Counted from the stretch's first letter, positions 1 to 6,371 are shown. The stretch is DNA of 8,854 bases from an uncultured Butyrivibrio sp. (GCA_947169985.1 CAMVRW010000092.1:1-8854); one strand, 5' to 3'. The notes: generated by a model from the sequence alone, not told the origin. A program made the numbers and translations.

Positions 1-360
1 AGAAATGATGCTGACTCATTCGTATTCCAGACAGAGAAGGCTCTCCAGGATGTAGGAGACAAGATCGATGCTTCTCAGAAGCAGGTTGTTGAGGATGACA
101 TCAAGGCTCTTAAGGAGACACTTGAGCAGACAAAGGATAAGGAGCTTTCAGACTCTGAGATCGATTCTCTTAAGAGCCAGAAAGAGAAACTTATGAACGA
201 TGCTCAGGCACTCTTTGCTAAGATGTATGAGAACGCTCAGGGAGCAGCAGGTGCTGCAGGCGCTGGCCCAGACATGGGACAGGCAGCTGGTCCTGATATG
301 GGTTCAGCTTCTTCATCAAATGATGATAACGTAGTTGACGGAGACTACAGAGAAGTATAA
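1..360 (+). CDS. dnaK: Molecular chaperone DnaK (Hsp70), C-terminal 119 residues, 5' truncated by the window edge
   Basis: This is the open 3' end of dnaK; frame 1 is open from base 1 to the TAA at 358-360. The visible 119 residues match the helical lid and tail of bacterial Hsp70: they begin RNDADSFVFQTEKAL, continue with charged helices (through about residue 77), then an Ala/Gly/Met-rich linker containing two near-copies of AGPDMG, and end in the acidic tail VVDGDYREV. DnaK is the cytosolic ATP-dependent chaperone that binds unfolded peptides, with DnaJ stimulating its ATPase and GrpE exchanging nucleotide. The ATPase and substrate-binding beta domains lie upstream of the window, so catalytic residues cannot be checked. 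The identification rests on the lid and tail pattern plus dnaJ immediately downstream. The terminal REV differs from the common bacterial EEVK-like ending but keeps the acidic character. Confidence 0.95.
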   Translation, partial: RNDADSFVFQTEKALQDVGDKIDASQKQVVEDDIKALKETLEQTKDKELSDSEIDSLKSQKEKLMNDAQALFAKMYENAQGAAGAAGAGPDMGQAAGPDMGSASSSNDDNVVDGDYREV

Positions 361-377
361 GCTTAGTGATATATGGA

Positions 378-427
378 CTCAAGGTCGACTGATACCATGC
401 TTGCATGAGGTATCAGTCGACTTTGAG
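378..427 (+). other. Long stem-loop between dnaK and dnaJ, terminator-like but without a T-run
   Basis: The arms CTCAAGGTCGACTGATACC (378-396) and GGTATCAGTCGACTTTGAG (409-427) are fully complementary over 19 pairs, with one G-U wobble in RNA, and enclose a 12-base loop. The hairpin starts 17 bases after the dnaK stop. It is followed by GATTTAACAG and not by a run of T, so it does not look like a standard intrinsic terminator. I infer an mRNA 3'-end stabiliser, a processing or attenuation site, or a weak terminator that lowers dnaJ relative to dnaK. Confidence 0.8.
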
Positions 428-443
428 GATTTAACAGACATGA

Positions 444-482
444 GGAAAAAGGCTGGCGAATGAAATGAGCAAGCCGATTTCC
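444..482 (+). repeat. Imperfect inverted repeat, possible part of a dispersed intergenic element
   Basis: The arms 444-457 (GGAAAAAGGCTGGC) and 469-482 (GCAAGCCGATTTCC) pair over 14 positions with three mismatches, around a loop reading GAATGAAATGA. It lies midway in the dnaK-dnaJ gap and is not coding. The stem-loop is visible in the sequence. The idea that it belongs to a repeated intergenic family is inference, since no second copy is present in this window. Confidence 0.45.
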
Positions 483-493
483 GAATGGATGTA

Positions 494-527
494 GAATTGC
501 GAAAGCTGCTTAGCAGCGTAGCAATTC
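494..527 (+). repeat. Two-stage hairpin just upstream of dnaJ
   Basis: The outer arms GAATTGC (494-500) and GCAATTC (521-527) pair perfectly. An internal loop follows (GAAA at 501-504 against GTA at 518-520), then the inner arms GCTGC (505-509) and GCAGC (513-517) close on a TTA loop. The hairpin ends 20 bases before the dnaJ ribosome binding site. It has no T-run, so it is not a terminator. It could be an RNA regulatory or processing element, or a miniature palindromic repeat. Confidence 0.6.
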
Positions 528-557
528 GTATATCATAGTTGAAGTGTAAGGAGTACT

Positions 558-1739
558 ATGGCAGAACAGAAACGTGACTACTACGAGGTCCTGGGCGTAA
601 GCAAGAACGCCTCAGAAGACGAGATCAAAAAAGCATACAGAGTACTTGCCAAGAAGTATCATCCGGATATGAATCCCGGTGATGCCTCTGCAGCAGACAA
701 GTTTAAAGAGGCATCTGAGGCTTATGCGGTACTTAGCGATCCTGAGAAGAAGCGCCAGTATGACCAGTTTGGACATGCGGCCTTTGAAGGTGGCGGAAAT
801 CCCTTCAGCGGCGGTTTTGATTTCAATAGCGCTGACTTTGGTGATATTTTCGGCGATATCTTTGGAGACTTCTTCGGTGGTGGAAGATCCAGAGGAGCTT
901 CAAGAAACGGCCCTTCCAAGGGAGCAAATCTTCGCGCCAGCGTACGCATAACCTTCCTTGAGGCTGTGTTTGGATGTGAGAAAGAGCTTGAGCTTACCAT
1001 TAAGGATCCATGTCCTACCTGTCATGGAACAGGAGCTAAGCCCGGAACATCTCCACAGACCTGTACTAAGTGTGGCGGTAAGGGACAGATTGTTTATACT
1101 CAGCAGTCCTTCTTTGGCACAGTAAGAAATGTTCAGACCTGTCCTGATTGTGGTGGTACAGGTAAGGTGATAAAGGATAAGTGTCCTGATTGTCACGGAA
1201 CAGGTTATATTGCCAGCAGGAAGAAGATCAAGGTCACAATCCCTGCAGGTATAGATAACGGCCAGAGTGTAAGGATCAGAGAAAAAGGTGAGCCCGGTGT
1301 AAACGGCGGACCAAGAGGAGACCTTCTTGTAGAAGTTGTTGTATCAGATCATCCTATCTTCCAGAGAGATGGATACAACATCTATTCAATGGTGCCAATT
1401 TCCTTTGCTATTGCAGCCCTTGGCGGAACTGTTCTTATCGATACAGTGGATGGCAAGGTTGCTTATGATGTAAAGGCCGGAACTCAGACAGATACAAGAG
1501 TAAGACTTCGTGGAAAGGGTGTGCCTTCCCTTAGGGATAAGGATCAGAGAGGCGACCACTATGTAACACTGGTTGTTCAGGTTCCTGAAAAGCTTTCGAA
1601 GGAAGCTAAGGACCTTCTTAAGAAGTTTGATGAGAAGACCGGAGATTCACTTACAGCAGCAGACAGAATGACTGGAGCTGATAGTGATGGAACAAACGGA
1701 TCCGGCGGCGGAAAAAAGAAAAAGAAATTCTGGGAGTGA
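558..1739 (+). CDS. dnaJ: Chaperone protein DnaJ (Hsp40, class A)
   Basis: DnaJ is the cytosolic co-chaperone that delivers unfolded substrates to DnaK and stimulates its ATPase. All class A domains are visible in the 393 residues. The J domain (about 5-70) carries HPD at 35-37. A Gly/Phe-rich region (about 77-113) includes three successive FGD[I/F] units. The zinc-binding domain has four CxxCxGxG motifs at 152-159, 169-176, 195-202 and 209-216, and all eight cysteines are present. The C-terminal substrate-binding/dimerisation domain follows, ending in a Gly/Lys-rich tail. The length is slightly above the usual 370-385. The ATG at 558 is supported by AAGGAG at 548-553, with four bases between. 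It follows dnaK by 197 bases and ends inside an intrinsic terminator. No CIRCE operator (TTAGCACTC-N9-GAGTGCTAA) is visible upstream, so any HrcA control would act from the start of the dnaK operon, outside the window. Confidence 0.98.
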   Translation: MAEQKRDYYEVLGVSKNASEDEIKKAYRVLAKKYHPDMNPGDASAADKFKEASEAYAVLSDPEKKRQYDQFGHAAFEGGGNPFSGGFDFNSADFGDIFGDIFGDFFGGGRSRGASRNGPSKGANLRASVRITFLEAVFGCEKELELTIKDPCPTCHGTGAKPGTSPQTCTKCGGKGQIVYTQQSFFGTVRNVQTCPDCGGTGKVIKDKCPDCHGTGYIASRKKIKVTIPAGIDNGQSVRIREKGEPGVNGGPRGDLLVEVVVSDHPIFQRDGYNIYSMVPISFAIAALGGTVLIDTVDGKVAYDVKAGTQTDTRVRLRGKGVPSLRDKDQRGDHYVTLVVQVPEKLSKEAKDLLKKFDEKTGDSLTAADRMTGADSDGTNGSGGGKKKKKFWE

Positions 1740-1784
1740 TCGCGTGAAGCGGAGACAGGCTCTGTCTCCGTTTCGCGATTTTTT
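1739..1784 (+). terminator. Intrinsic terminator after dnaJ
   Basis: The left arm ATCGCG (1739-1744) pairs with CGCGAT (1774-1779). Inside it AAGCGGAGACAG pairs with CTGTCTCCGTTT, with one G-U wobble and a TG bulge on the left, leaving a GCT loop. Six Ts (1779-1784) follow directly. The stem starts on the last base of the dnaJ TGA. It should end the heat-shock transcript and limit read-through to prmA. From memory, the B. subtilis dnaK operon also has a terminator at this position. Confidence 0.9.
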
Positions 1785-1801
1785 GCGTATGGAGGATACC
1801 T

Positions 1802-2839
1802 ATGAAGTGGATGCGTTTTCGTGTGAGAACCAATGAAGAATCAGAGGATATTATTGTAAGTTACCTTGAGGATATAGGCCTGGAGGGAGCACAGATAGAG
1901 GATAATGCACCTTTATCGGCAGCTGATAAGGAGCAGATGTTTATTGATGCGCCTGAGCTTGAGCCTGATGAGACCGACACCGGTATCGAGTCAGGGGCAG
2001 CATACCTCAATTTCTTTTTAGAGATTGATGATGAGAATATGCTGACAGTAGAGCTTCCTGACGACAACGGGGAGATGGTTAAAGTGAAGAAAACTCCTGA
2101 ACAGATGCAGCAGGAGATAAAAGAAAAGCTGGATGAACTTAGAAGCTTTTCTGATATAGGTGACGGAACCATCTCTGTTGATGTAACTGAGGACATTGAT
2201 TGGATAAATAACTGGAAACAGTACTTCCACAAATTCTTTATTGATGATATACTTGTAATCCCTTCATGGGAAAAAGAAAGCTCTGAAGATAAAGACAAGG
2301 CATCCATGATCCTTCATATTGATCCTGGAACAGCCTTTGGAACAGGAATGCATGAGACTACACAGCTTTGCATCCGTATGCTGAAAAAGTATGTTACTTC
2401 TGATACAGAGCTTTTGGATGTGGGAACAGGATCCGGAGTTCTCTCAATTCTTGCTCTGATGTTTGGAGCAAAGCATGCAGTGGGAACAGACCTTGATAAG
2501 TGCGCGGTTCCTGCAGTAAAAGAGAACATGGAAAACAATGGCATTGATCCTTCCAAGTTCGATATGATGATCGGAAATATTATCGACGACAAGCAGGTTC
2601 AGGATAAGGTAGGATACGATAAGTACGATATCGTTGTTGCAAATATCCTGGCAAATGTTCTTGTGCCCCTGACACCTGTCATCCTAAACCAGCTGAAAAG
2701 CGGCGGAATATATATAACCTCCGGTATCATCAACACCAAGGAGGAAGAAGTAAAGAAGGCACATCTTGATGCTGGTCTTGAGATTCTTGAGATCCATCAT
2801 CAGGGAGATTGGGTTTCCATTACATCGAGGAAGAATTAA
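1802..2839 (+). CDS. prmA: Ribosomal protein L11 methyltransferase
   Basis: PrmA uses S-adenosylmethionine to methylate lysines and the N-terminus of ribosomal protein L11 in the cytosol. The 345 residues comprise an N-terminal L11-recognition part (1 to about 130), the linker IDWINNWKQYF, and a class I Rossmann methyltransferase domain. Its hallmarks are DPGTAFGTGMHETT at 174-187, motif I LDVGTGSG (205-212), an acidic SAM-ribose position in GTDLD (228-232), and the catalytic-face motif NILANVL (281-287). The ATG at 1802 has GGAGG at 1791-1795 with six bases between. E. coli PrmA is about 293 residues, so this one is longer; the extra sequence lies mainly in an acidic, Glu/Lys-rich stretch around residues 80-125. 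It sits behind the dnaJ terminator and two bases ahead of rsmE, so the pair is co-translated. No clear sigma-A promoter is visible in the short gap, so expression may rely on read-through. Confidence 0.95.
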   Translation: MKWMRFRVRTNEESEDIIVSYLEDIGLEGAQIEDNAPLSAADKEQMFIDAPELEPDETDTGIESGAAYLNFFLEIDDENMLTVELPDDNGEMVKVKKTPEQMQQEIKEKLDELRSFSDIGDGTISVDVTEDIDWINNWKQYFHKFFIDDILVIPSWEKESSEDKDKASMILHIDPGTAFGTGMHETTQLCIRMLKKYVTSDTELLDVGTGSGVLSILALMFGAKHAVGTDLDKCAVPAVKENMENNGIDPSKFDMMIGNIIDDKQVQDKVGYDKYDIVVANILANVLVPLTPVILNQLKSGGIYITSGIINTKEEEVKKAHLDAGLEILEIHHQGDWVSITSRKN

Positions 2840-2841
2840 AG

Positions 2842-3600
2842 GTGTATCATTTTTTTGTTGAAAGCTCCCAGGTTTCACCGGACTGTAAGGTGGTGGAGAT
2901 AACGGGCAGCGATTTTAATCATATAGCAAATGTCCTTAGGATGAAGGTGGGAGAGCAGTTTTCCGTCAGCATCAGACAGGAAGAGGAGAGCAGAGAGCTC
3001 TTTTATGAGATAGAGGAGATTACAGATTCCTCTGTAATTGGTAAGCTGTGCTTTATTGAAGAGGTGGGGAACGAACTTCCCTCAAAGATATTTCTTTTCC
3101 AGGGGCTTCCCAAGGTTGATAAAATGGAGCTTATTATTCAGAAGGCTGTTGAACTTGGAGCCTTTAAGATAATCCCCATGTCCACCAAAAGGTGCATCGT
3201 CAAGCTGGATGAGAAGAAGTCCCAGGCCAAGCAGAAGAGATGGCAGGCCATATCAGAGGCTGCAGCCAAGCAGAGCAAAAGAGCTATCATCCCCGAAGTG
3301 GCACTACCTGTGACCATGAAGCAGGCAGTGGAAATGTGTAAAAACGAAAACATAGATGTCCGGCTTATTCCCTATGAGATGGCCAAGGACATTTCAGTAA
3401 CAAAGAATATTATCGATGGTATTAATCCGGGGCAGAGCATTGCTGTGTTCATTGGCCCGGAAGGCGGTTTTTCAGAAGAGGAGATACAGCTGTGTCTTGA
3501 TAATGACATAAAGCCCATCACTCTTGGTAAGAGGATCCTTCGGACTGAAACTGCAGGATTCACCGCCATTTCATGGCTTATGTATCATCTTGAAAGCTGA
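2842..3600 (+). CDS. rsmE: 16S rRNA (uracil1498-N3)-methyltransferase
   Basis: RsmE methylates N3 of U1498 in helix 44 of 16S rRNA, using SAM. I place the start at GTG 2842: it gives an N-terminus (M)YHFFVESS typical of the family and 252 residues, close to the usual 243-256. It lies two bases after the prmA stop, with GAGGAAG (2827-2833) as the ribosome binding site. An in-frame ATG at 2809 would add 11 residues, overlap prmA by 31 bases and lacks a good Shine-Dalgarno sequence. The N-terminal PUA-like RNA-binding part (about 1-70) precedes a SPOUT knot domain with the signatures FIGPEGGFSEEE (203-214) and LGKRILRTETAG (228-239), which form the SAM-binding trefoil knot. The TGA is six bases before the next start. 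In B. subtilis the same order prmA-rsmE follows dnaJ. Confidence 0.94.
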   Translation: MYHFFVESSQVSPDCKVVEITGSDFNHIANVLRMKVGEQFSVSIRQEEESRELFYEIEEITDSSVIGKLCFIEEVGNELPSKIFLFQGLPKVDKMELIIQKAVELGAFKIIPMSTKRCIVKLDEKKSQAKQKRWQAISEAAAKQSKRAIIPEVALPVTMKQAVEMCKNENIDVRLIPYEMAKDISVTKNIIDGINPGQSIAVFIGPEGGFSEEEIQLCLDNDIKPITLGKRILRTETAGFTAISWLMYHLES

Positions 3601-3606
3601 GTAGAA

Positions 3607-4764
3607 ATGAGAGCATATTTAGATAATTCAGCCACAACCAGAGCTTTTGATGAAGTTGCAGCCCTGGTGGCAAAGATAATGACAGAAGAATACGGAAATC
3701 CCTCCAGTGTACATCACATGGGGACAGTGTCCGGCAACAGAGTATTCAGTGCCAGGGAGACAATTGCTGAGACCTTGAAGGTAGAGCCTTCAGAGATTCT
3801 TTTTACCTCCGGAGGAACTGAGTCTGATAACCTGGCTATAATCGGAACAGCCAGGGCAAATTCATGGAGAGGTAAGCACATAATTACTACATCTGTAGAA
3901 CATCCTGCTGTTCTTGAGACCTGTATGGCCCTTAAGAAGGAAGGTTTTGAGATAACCATGCTGCCTGTTGATGAGACGGGAAGAGTTCGCTTGGAGGACC
4001 TTAAGGCATCTCTTAGACAGGACACCATACTAGTTTCAATGATGCTGGTTAACAACGAGATTGGCGCCATAGAGCCTGTCAGTGAAGTGGGAAAGGCAAT
4101 AAAGGATTTTAACAAGGATATCGTCTTCCACGTGGATGCTGTTCAGGGCTATGGTAAGCTGGTTATCAGACCAAGATCAATGAACATAGACCTGTTATCT
4201 GTAAGCGGACATAAGATCCATGGTCCCAAGGGTATTGGATTTTTGTACATTAAAAAGGGCACAAAGATAAATCCTATCTGCTATGGCGGCGGACAGCAAA
4301 AGGGCATGAGATCCGGAACCGAAAATGCCCCAGGGATTGCAGGAATGGCCCTTGCAGCAAAGATGTGCTACGAGAACCACGACGAAAAGATACAGAAGAT
4401 GTATGACCTTAAGCAGTATCTGATGGATGGCCTTAAGGAGAAGATCACCGACATAAAGCTCAACGGACCAGAGTGCCGGGAAGGGGCTCCACATATTGTA
4501 AGTGTGTCCATCAAAGGACTTGCAGCTGAGACAATCCTGAATATGTTAAGCAGTAAGGAGATTTATGTTTCTGCAGGAAGTGCGTGTACTTCCAACAACC
4601 CACATATTTCTGATACACTTCAGGCAATTGGCCTTGAAAGAGACCTTCTTGAGTCCACGATCCGTATCAGTATGTCAGAGCTTACCACCAAAGAGGAGAT
4701 TGATTATCTTTTAGAGACGCTTGCCTCACAGGTGGAGAACATGAGAAAGTTTTACAGGCATTAA
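3607..4764 (+). CDS. Class I cysteine desulfurase (NifS/IscS family), probable sulfur donor for ThiI
   Basis: This PLP enzyme converts cysteine to alanine and a protein-bound persulfide. The 385 residues show the family features in order: the YLDNSATT start (4-11), YGNPSSVH (29-36), FTSGGTESDN for PLP phosphate contact (66-75), the Schiff-base lysine in SGHKIHGPKG (Lys203), and the catalytic cysteine in SAGSACTS (Cys327). Spacing closely matches E. coli IscS (Lys206, Cys328). It starts six bases after rsmE with only a weak ribosome binding site, which suggests translational coupling, and lies 12 bases before thiI. By analogy with B. subtilis NifZ, encoded beside thiI, I infer that it hands sulfur directly to ThiI for tRNA 4-thiouridine. 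No iscU, sufU or iscR-like gene is nearby, which argues against a dedicated Fe-S assembly role. I leave the symbol blank because nifS, iscS and nifZ cannot be separated by sequence alone here. Confidence 0.93.
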   Translation: MRAYLDNSATTRAFDEVAALVAKIMTEEYGNPSSVHHMGTVSGNRVFSARETIAETLKVEPSEILFTSGGTESDNLAIIGTARANSWRGKHIITTSVEHPAVLETCMALKKEGFEITMLPVDETGRVRLEDLKASLRQDTILVSMMLVNNEIGAIEPVSEVGKAIKDFNKDIVFHVDAVQGYGKLVIRPRSMNIDLLSVSGHKIHGPKGIGFLYIKKGTKINPICYGGGQQKGMRSGTENAPGIAGMALAAKMCYENHDEKIQKMYDLKQYLMDGLKEKITDIKLNGPECREGAPHIVSVSIKGLAAETILNMLSSKEIYVSAGSACTSNNPHISDTLQAIGLERDLLESTIRISMSELTTKEEIDYLLETLASQVENMRKFYRH

Positions 4765-4769
4765 GGAGG
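4763..4769 (+). promoter_or_regulatory. Strong ribosome binding site of thiI overlapping the upstream stop codon
   Basis: AAGGAGG begins inside the TAA stop of the desulfurase gene and lies seven bases before the thiI ATG. This nearly perfect anti-16S match contrasts with the weak site of the desulfurase gene. The layout implies co-transcription and close translation of the two sulfur-transfer partners. Confidence 0.85.
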
Positions 4770-4776
4770 CCTAAAT

Positions 4777-5979
4777 ATGCAATACCATGCTTTTGTAATT
4801 AAGTACGCAGAGATAGGAGTAAAGGGCAAGAACAGATATATCTTCGAGGATGCCCTTGTTAAGCAGATAAAGAGAGTTCTTTCAAAGTGTGATGGGAATT
4901 TTTCAATTTCAAAGGTTGCCGGAAGAGTTTATGTTGAGGCTGAGGGCTTTGATTTTGATGAGACTGTTTCTGCACTTCAGAGAGTGTTTGGAATAACAGG
5001 AATCTGTCCTGCTGTCTCAGTTGAGAGGGATGGAGAGAACAACCTTCCTGACGTAAACGGTGTATGCCAGGAGGTAATTAAGTTCGTTGATGGAGTTTAT
5101 CCTGACAAGAACAAGACCTTCAAGGTAAAGGTAAGAAGAGTAGATAAGAGCTATCCATTGGATTCCATGGAACTGGCGGCTGAGATTGGCGCGCAGGTTC
5201 TGGATGCTTTCAGTGAGATGAAGGTTGATGTCCACAATCCTGACATACTTATAAACGTTGAGATCAGAGAGAAGATGAATATCTTTTCAGAGATCATACC
5301 AGGTCCCGGAGGAATGCCTATCGGAACTGCCGGAAAGGCAATGCTGCTTTTGTCCGGTGGAATTGATTCCCCTGTTGCAGGTTACATGATCGCAAAAAGA
5401 GGTGTGGACCTGGAGGCAGTTTACTTCAATGCTCCACCATATACCAGCGAGAAGGCTAAGCAGAAGGTTGTAGATCTTGCGGGAGTAATTGCAAAGTACA
5501 CAGGAAGCATCAAGCTCCATGTGATCAACTTCACTGATATTCAGATGTATATTTATGAGAAGTGTCCTCATGATGAGCTTACTATCATCATGAGAAGATA
5601 TATGATGAAGATCGCTGATAAGATTGCCGTCGAAACCGGCTGCATGGGACTTGTTACAGGAGAGAGCATAGGACAGGTTGCTTCACAGACCATGCAGAGT
5701 CTTATGTGTACCGGAGAGGTTGTAAGGGATATGCCTGTTTACAGGCCACTTATCGCCTTTGATAAGCAGGATATCGTAGACATTTCCCAGAAAATAGATG
5801 CCTATGAGACATCAATCCTTCCTTACGAGGACTGCTGTACTATTTTTGTGGCTAAGCACCCTGTTACAAAACCCAGGCTCGATATTATCGAGAAGCACGA
5901 GGAAAATCTTGCTGAAAAGATAGATGAACTGTTTAGGATTGCAATTGAGACTGACGAAGTAATAGAGATCAGAAAGTAA
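4777..5979 (+). CDS. thiI: tRNA 4-thiouridine synthase ThiI, short form without rhodanese domain
   Basis: ThiI adenylates U8 of tRNA and replaces its oxygen with sulfur to give 4-thiouridine; in some species it also supplies sulfur for the thiamine thiazole. The 400 residues run from an N-terminal ferredoxin-like part (starting with KYAEIGVKGKNRY) through a THUMP RNA-binding domain (about 60-165) to a PP-loop ATPase domain with SGGIDSP at 193-199. The cysteine pair of YEDCCTIF (Cys353, Cys354) lies where the E. coli catalytic Cys344 is expected. The protein stops soon after the PP-loop domain, so the rhodanese domain of the roughly 482-residue E. coli enzyme, with its persulfide cysteine, is absent; B. 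subtilis ThiI (about 401 residues) is built the same way. This supports direct sulfur transfer from the desulfurase 12 bases upstream. The TAA is followed by hairpins and a convergent gene. Confidence 0.96.
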   Translation: MQYHAFVIKYAEIGVKGKNRYIFEDALVKQIKRVLSKCDGNFSISKVAGRVYVEAEGFDFDETVSALQRVFGITGICPAVSVERDGENNLPDVNGVCQEVIKFVDGVYPDKNKTFKVKVRRVDKSYPLDSMELAAEIGAQVLDAFSEMKVDVHNPDILINVEIREKMNIFSEIIPGPGGMPIGTAGKAMLLLSGGIDSPVAGYMIAKRGVDLEAVYFNAPPYTSEKAKQKVVDLAGVIAKYTGSIKLHVINFTDIQMYIYEKCPHDELTIIMRRYMMKIADKIAVETGCMGLVTGESIGQVASQTMQSLMCTGEVVRDMPVYRPLIAFDKQDIVDISQKIDAYETSILPYEDCCTIFVAKHPVTKPRLDIIEKHEENLAEKIDELFRIAIETDEVIEIRK

Positions 5980-5994
5980 AAAAGCCCACAATAA

Positions 5995-6041
5995 ACTCCC
6001 GTTACACTAAGCTAGATAACTCTGGCTAAGTGTCCGGGAGT
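5995..6041. terminator. Hairpin between convergent thiI and HPr-like genes, possible bidirectional terminator
   Basis: ACTCCCG (5995-6001) pairs with CGGGAGT (6035-6041). ACACT (6004-6008) pairs with AGTGT (6029-6033), and AGCTAG (6010-6015) with CTGGCT (6022-6027), one pair being G-U. The stem is broken by a small internal loop and one mismatch. On the + strand it is followed by GTTTC. Read on the minus strand it is followed by TTATTGTGGGC and then six Ts (complement of 5978-5983). Neither side has an ideal T-run directly after the stem, so termination is plausible but not certain. Confidence 0.6.
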
Positions 6042-6051
6042 GTTTCAAACT

Positions 6052-6083
6052 AAAAATTCATAGAGAACTTTTTAAGGTTCCCT
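6052..6083 (-). terminator. Small stem-loop directly after the HPr-like gene
   Basis: Read on the minus strand, AGGGAAC (6083-6077) pairs with GTTCTCT (6068-6062) over seven pairs, including one G-U, around the loop CTTAAAAA. ATGAATTTTTA follows. It begins one base after the TAA of the minus-strand gene. The short T-run starting five bases after the stem makes it a fair but weak terminator candidate. Confidence 0.5.
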
Positions 6084-6084
6084 A

Positions 6085-6315
6085 TTATACTGTGTAAGGC
6101 TTCAGAACTTCAAGGATCTCTTCTGCGCCGTCCTCAGCATGGATATTAAGATCAATTGGCTTAGAAAGGTCAAGTGAGAAAATACCCATAATAGACTTAG
6201 CATCGATAACGTATCTGCCTGAAACGAGGTCAAAGTCATAATCAAACTTCGTAATATCGTTTACAAAAGATTTTACCTTATCGATAGAATTTAAAGAAAT
6301 CTTAACTGTTTTCAT
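6085..6315 (-). CDS. Small HPr-like (PTS phosphocarrier family) protein lacking the active-site histidine
   Basis: The 76 residues align by eye with HPr, the sugar phosphotransferase phosphocarrier (usually 85-90 residues). The clearest match is DAKSIMGIFSLDLSKPIDLNIHAEDGAEEILEVL (from residue 38), corresponding to the HPr region around regulatory Ser46, with Ser41 at that position. The N-terminal part is degenerate: where HPr has GLHARPA, this protein reads SIDKVKS, so Asp12 takes the place of His15, and the neighbouring Arg and Pro are also missing. It therefore cannot act as a PEP-dependent phosphocarrier in the known way. Like B. subtilis Crh, which also lacks His15, it might be a regulator. 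It is the only minus-strand gene here. The ATG (complement of 6313-6315) has AAGGAGGT ten bases upstream and its own promoter. Function is unknown, and Ser41 as a kinase target is inference. Confidence 0.8.
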   Translation of the reverse strand: MKTVKISLNSIDKVKSFVNDITKFDYDFDLVSGRYVIDAKSIMGIFSLDLSKPIDLNIHAEDGAEEILEVLKPYTV

Positions 6316-6325
6316 TGGTCAAGTA

Positions 6326-6332
6326 CCTCCTT
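6326..6332 (-). promoter_or_regulatory. Ribosome binding site of the HPr-like gene
   Basis: The complement of 6326-6332 reads AAGGAGG, a nearly perfect Shine-Dalgarno sequence, ten bases before the minus-strand ATG. This strong site supports the small gene as truly expressed despite its degenerate active site. Confidence 0.8.
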
Positions 6333-6342
6333 CTTTTCCTTT

Positions 6343-6371
6343 ATAGTAAACGTAAGAATGTCAAAAGTCAA
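6343..6371 (-). promoter_or_regulatory. Sigma-A type promoter for the HPr-like gene
   Basis: On the minus strand, TTGACT (complement of 6366-6371) is followed after 17 bases by TACTAT (complement of 6343-6348), placed about 28 bases upstream of the ATG. The -35 hexamer matches the consensus at five of six positions and the -10 at four of six. The only other TTGACA nearby (complement of 6359-6364) is too close to any -10. The -35 sits within 20 bases of the mtaB start, so the two divergent genes share this 72-base region. Confidence 0.6.

Noticed and set aside
218..406. Minus-strand open frame of 62 codons across the dnaK end and following hairpin
   Set aside because: It is antisense to dnaK, has no family-like features or ribosome binding site, and its start falls inside the hairpin loop. 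It is a chance frame.
361..557. CIRCE operator or separate heat-shock promoter for dnaJ
   Set aside because: No TTAGCACTC-N9-GAGTGCTAA is present. TATCAT at 531-536 could be a -10 but has no matching -35 at 16-18 bases, so no promoter was called.
1861..2307. Minus-strand open frame of 148 codons opposite prmA
   Set aside because: The product is Ser-rich with low complexity, as expected from the antisense of an acidic, Asp/Glu-rich gene, and prmA is clearly the true gene here.
2809..2841. Upstream ATG start for rsmE overlapping prmA
   Set aside because: The added residues do not fit the family N-terminus and there is no ribosome binding site at the right distance. GTG 2842 fits better.
3714..4115. 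Minus-strand open frame of 133 codons opposite the cysteine desulfurase
   Set aside because: It lies wholly antisense to a gene with all catalytic motifs intact and has no recognisable domain.
6315..6347. Forward promoter for mtaB using TATAGT at 6342-6347
   Set aside because: The only -35-like hexamer, TTGGTC at 6315-6320, is 21 bases away, too far for sigma-A, so the call is not supported.
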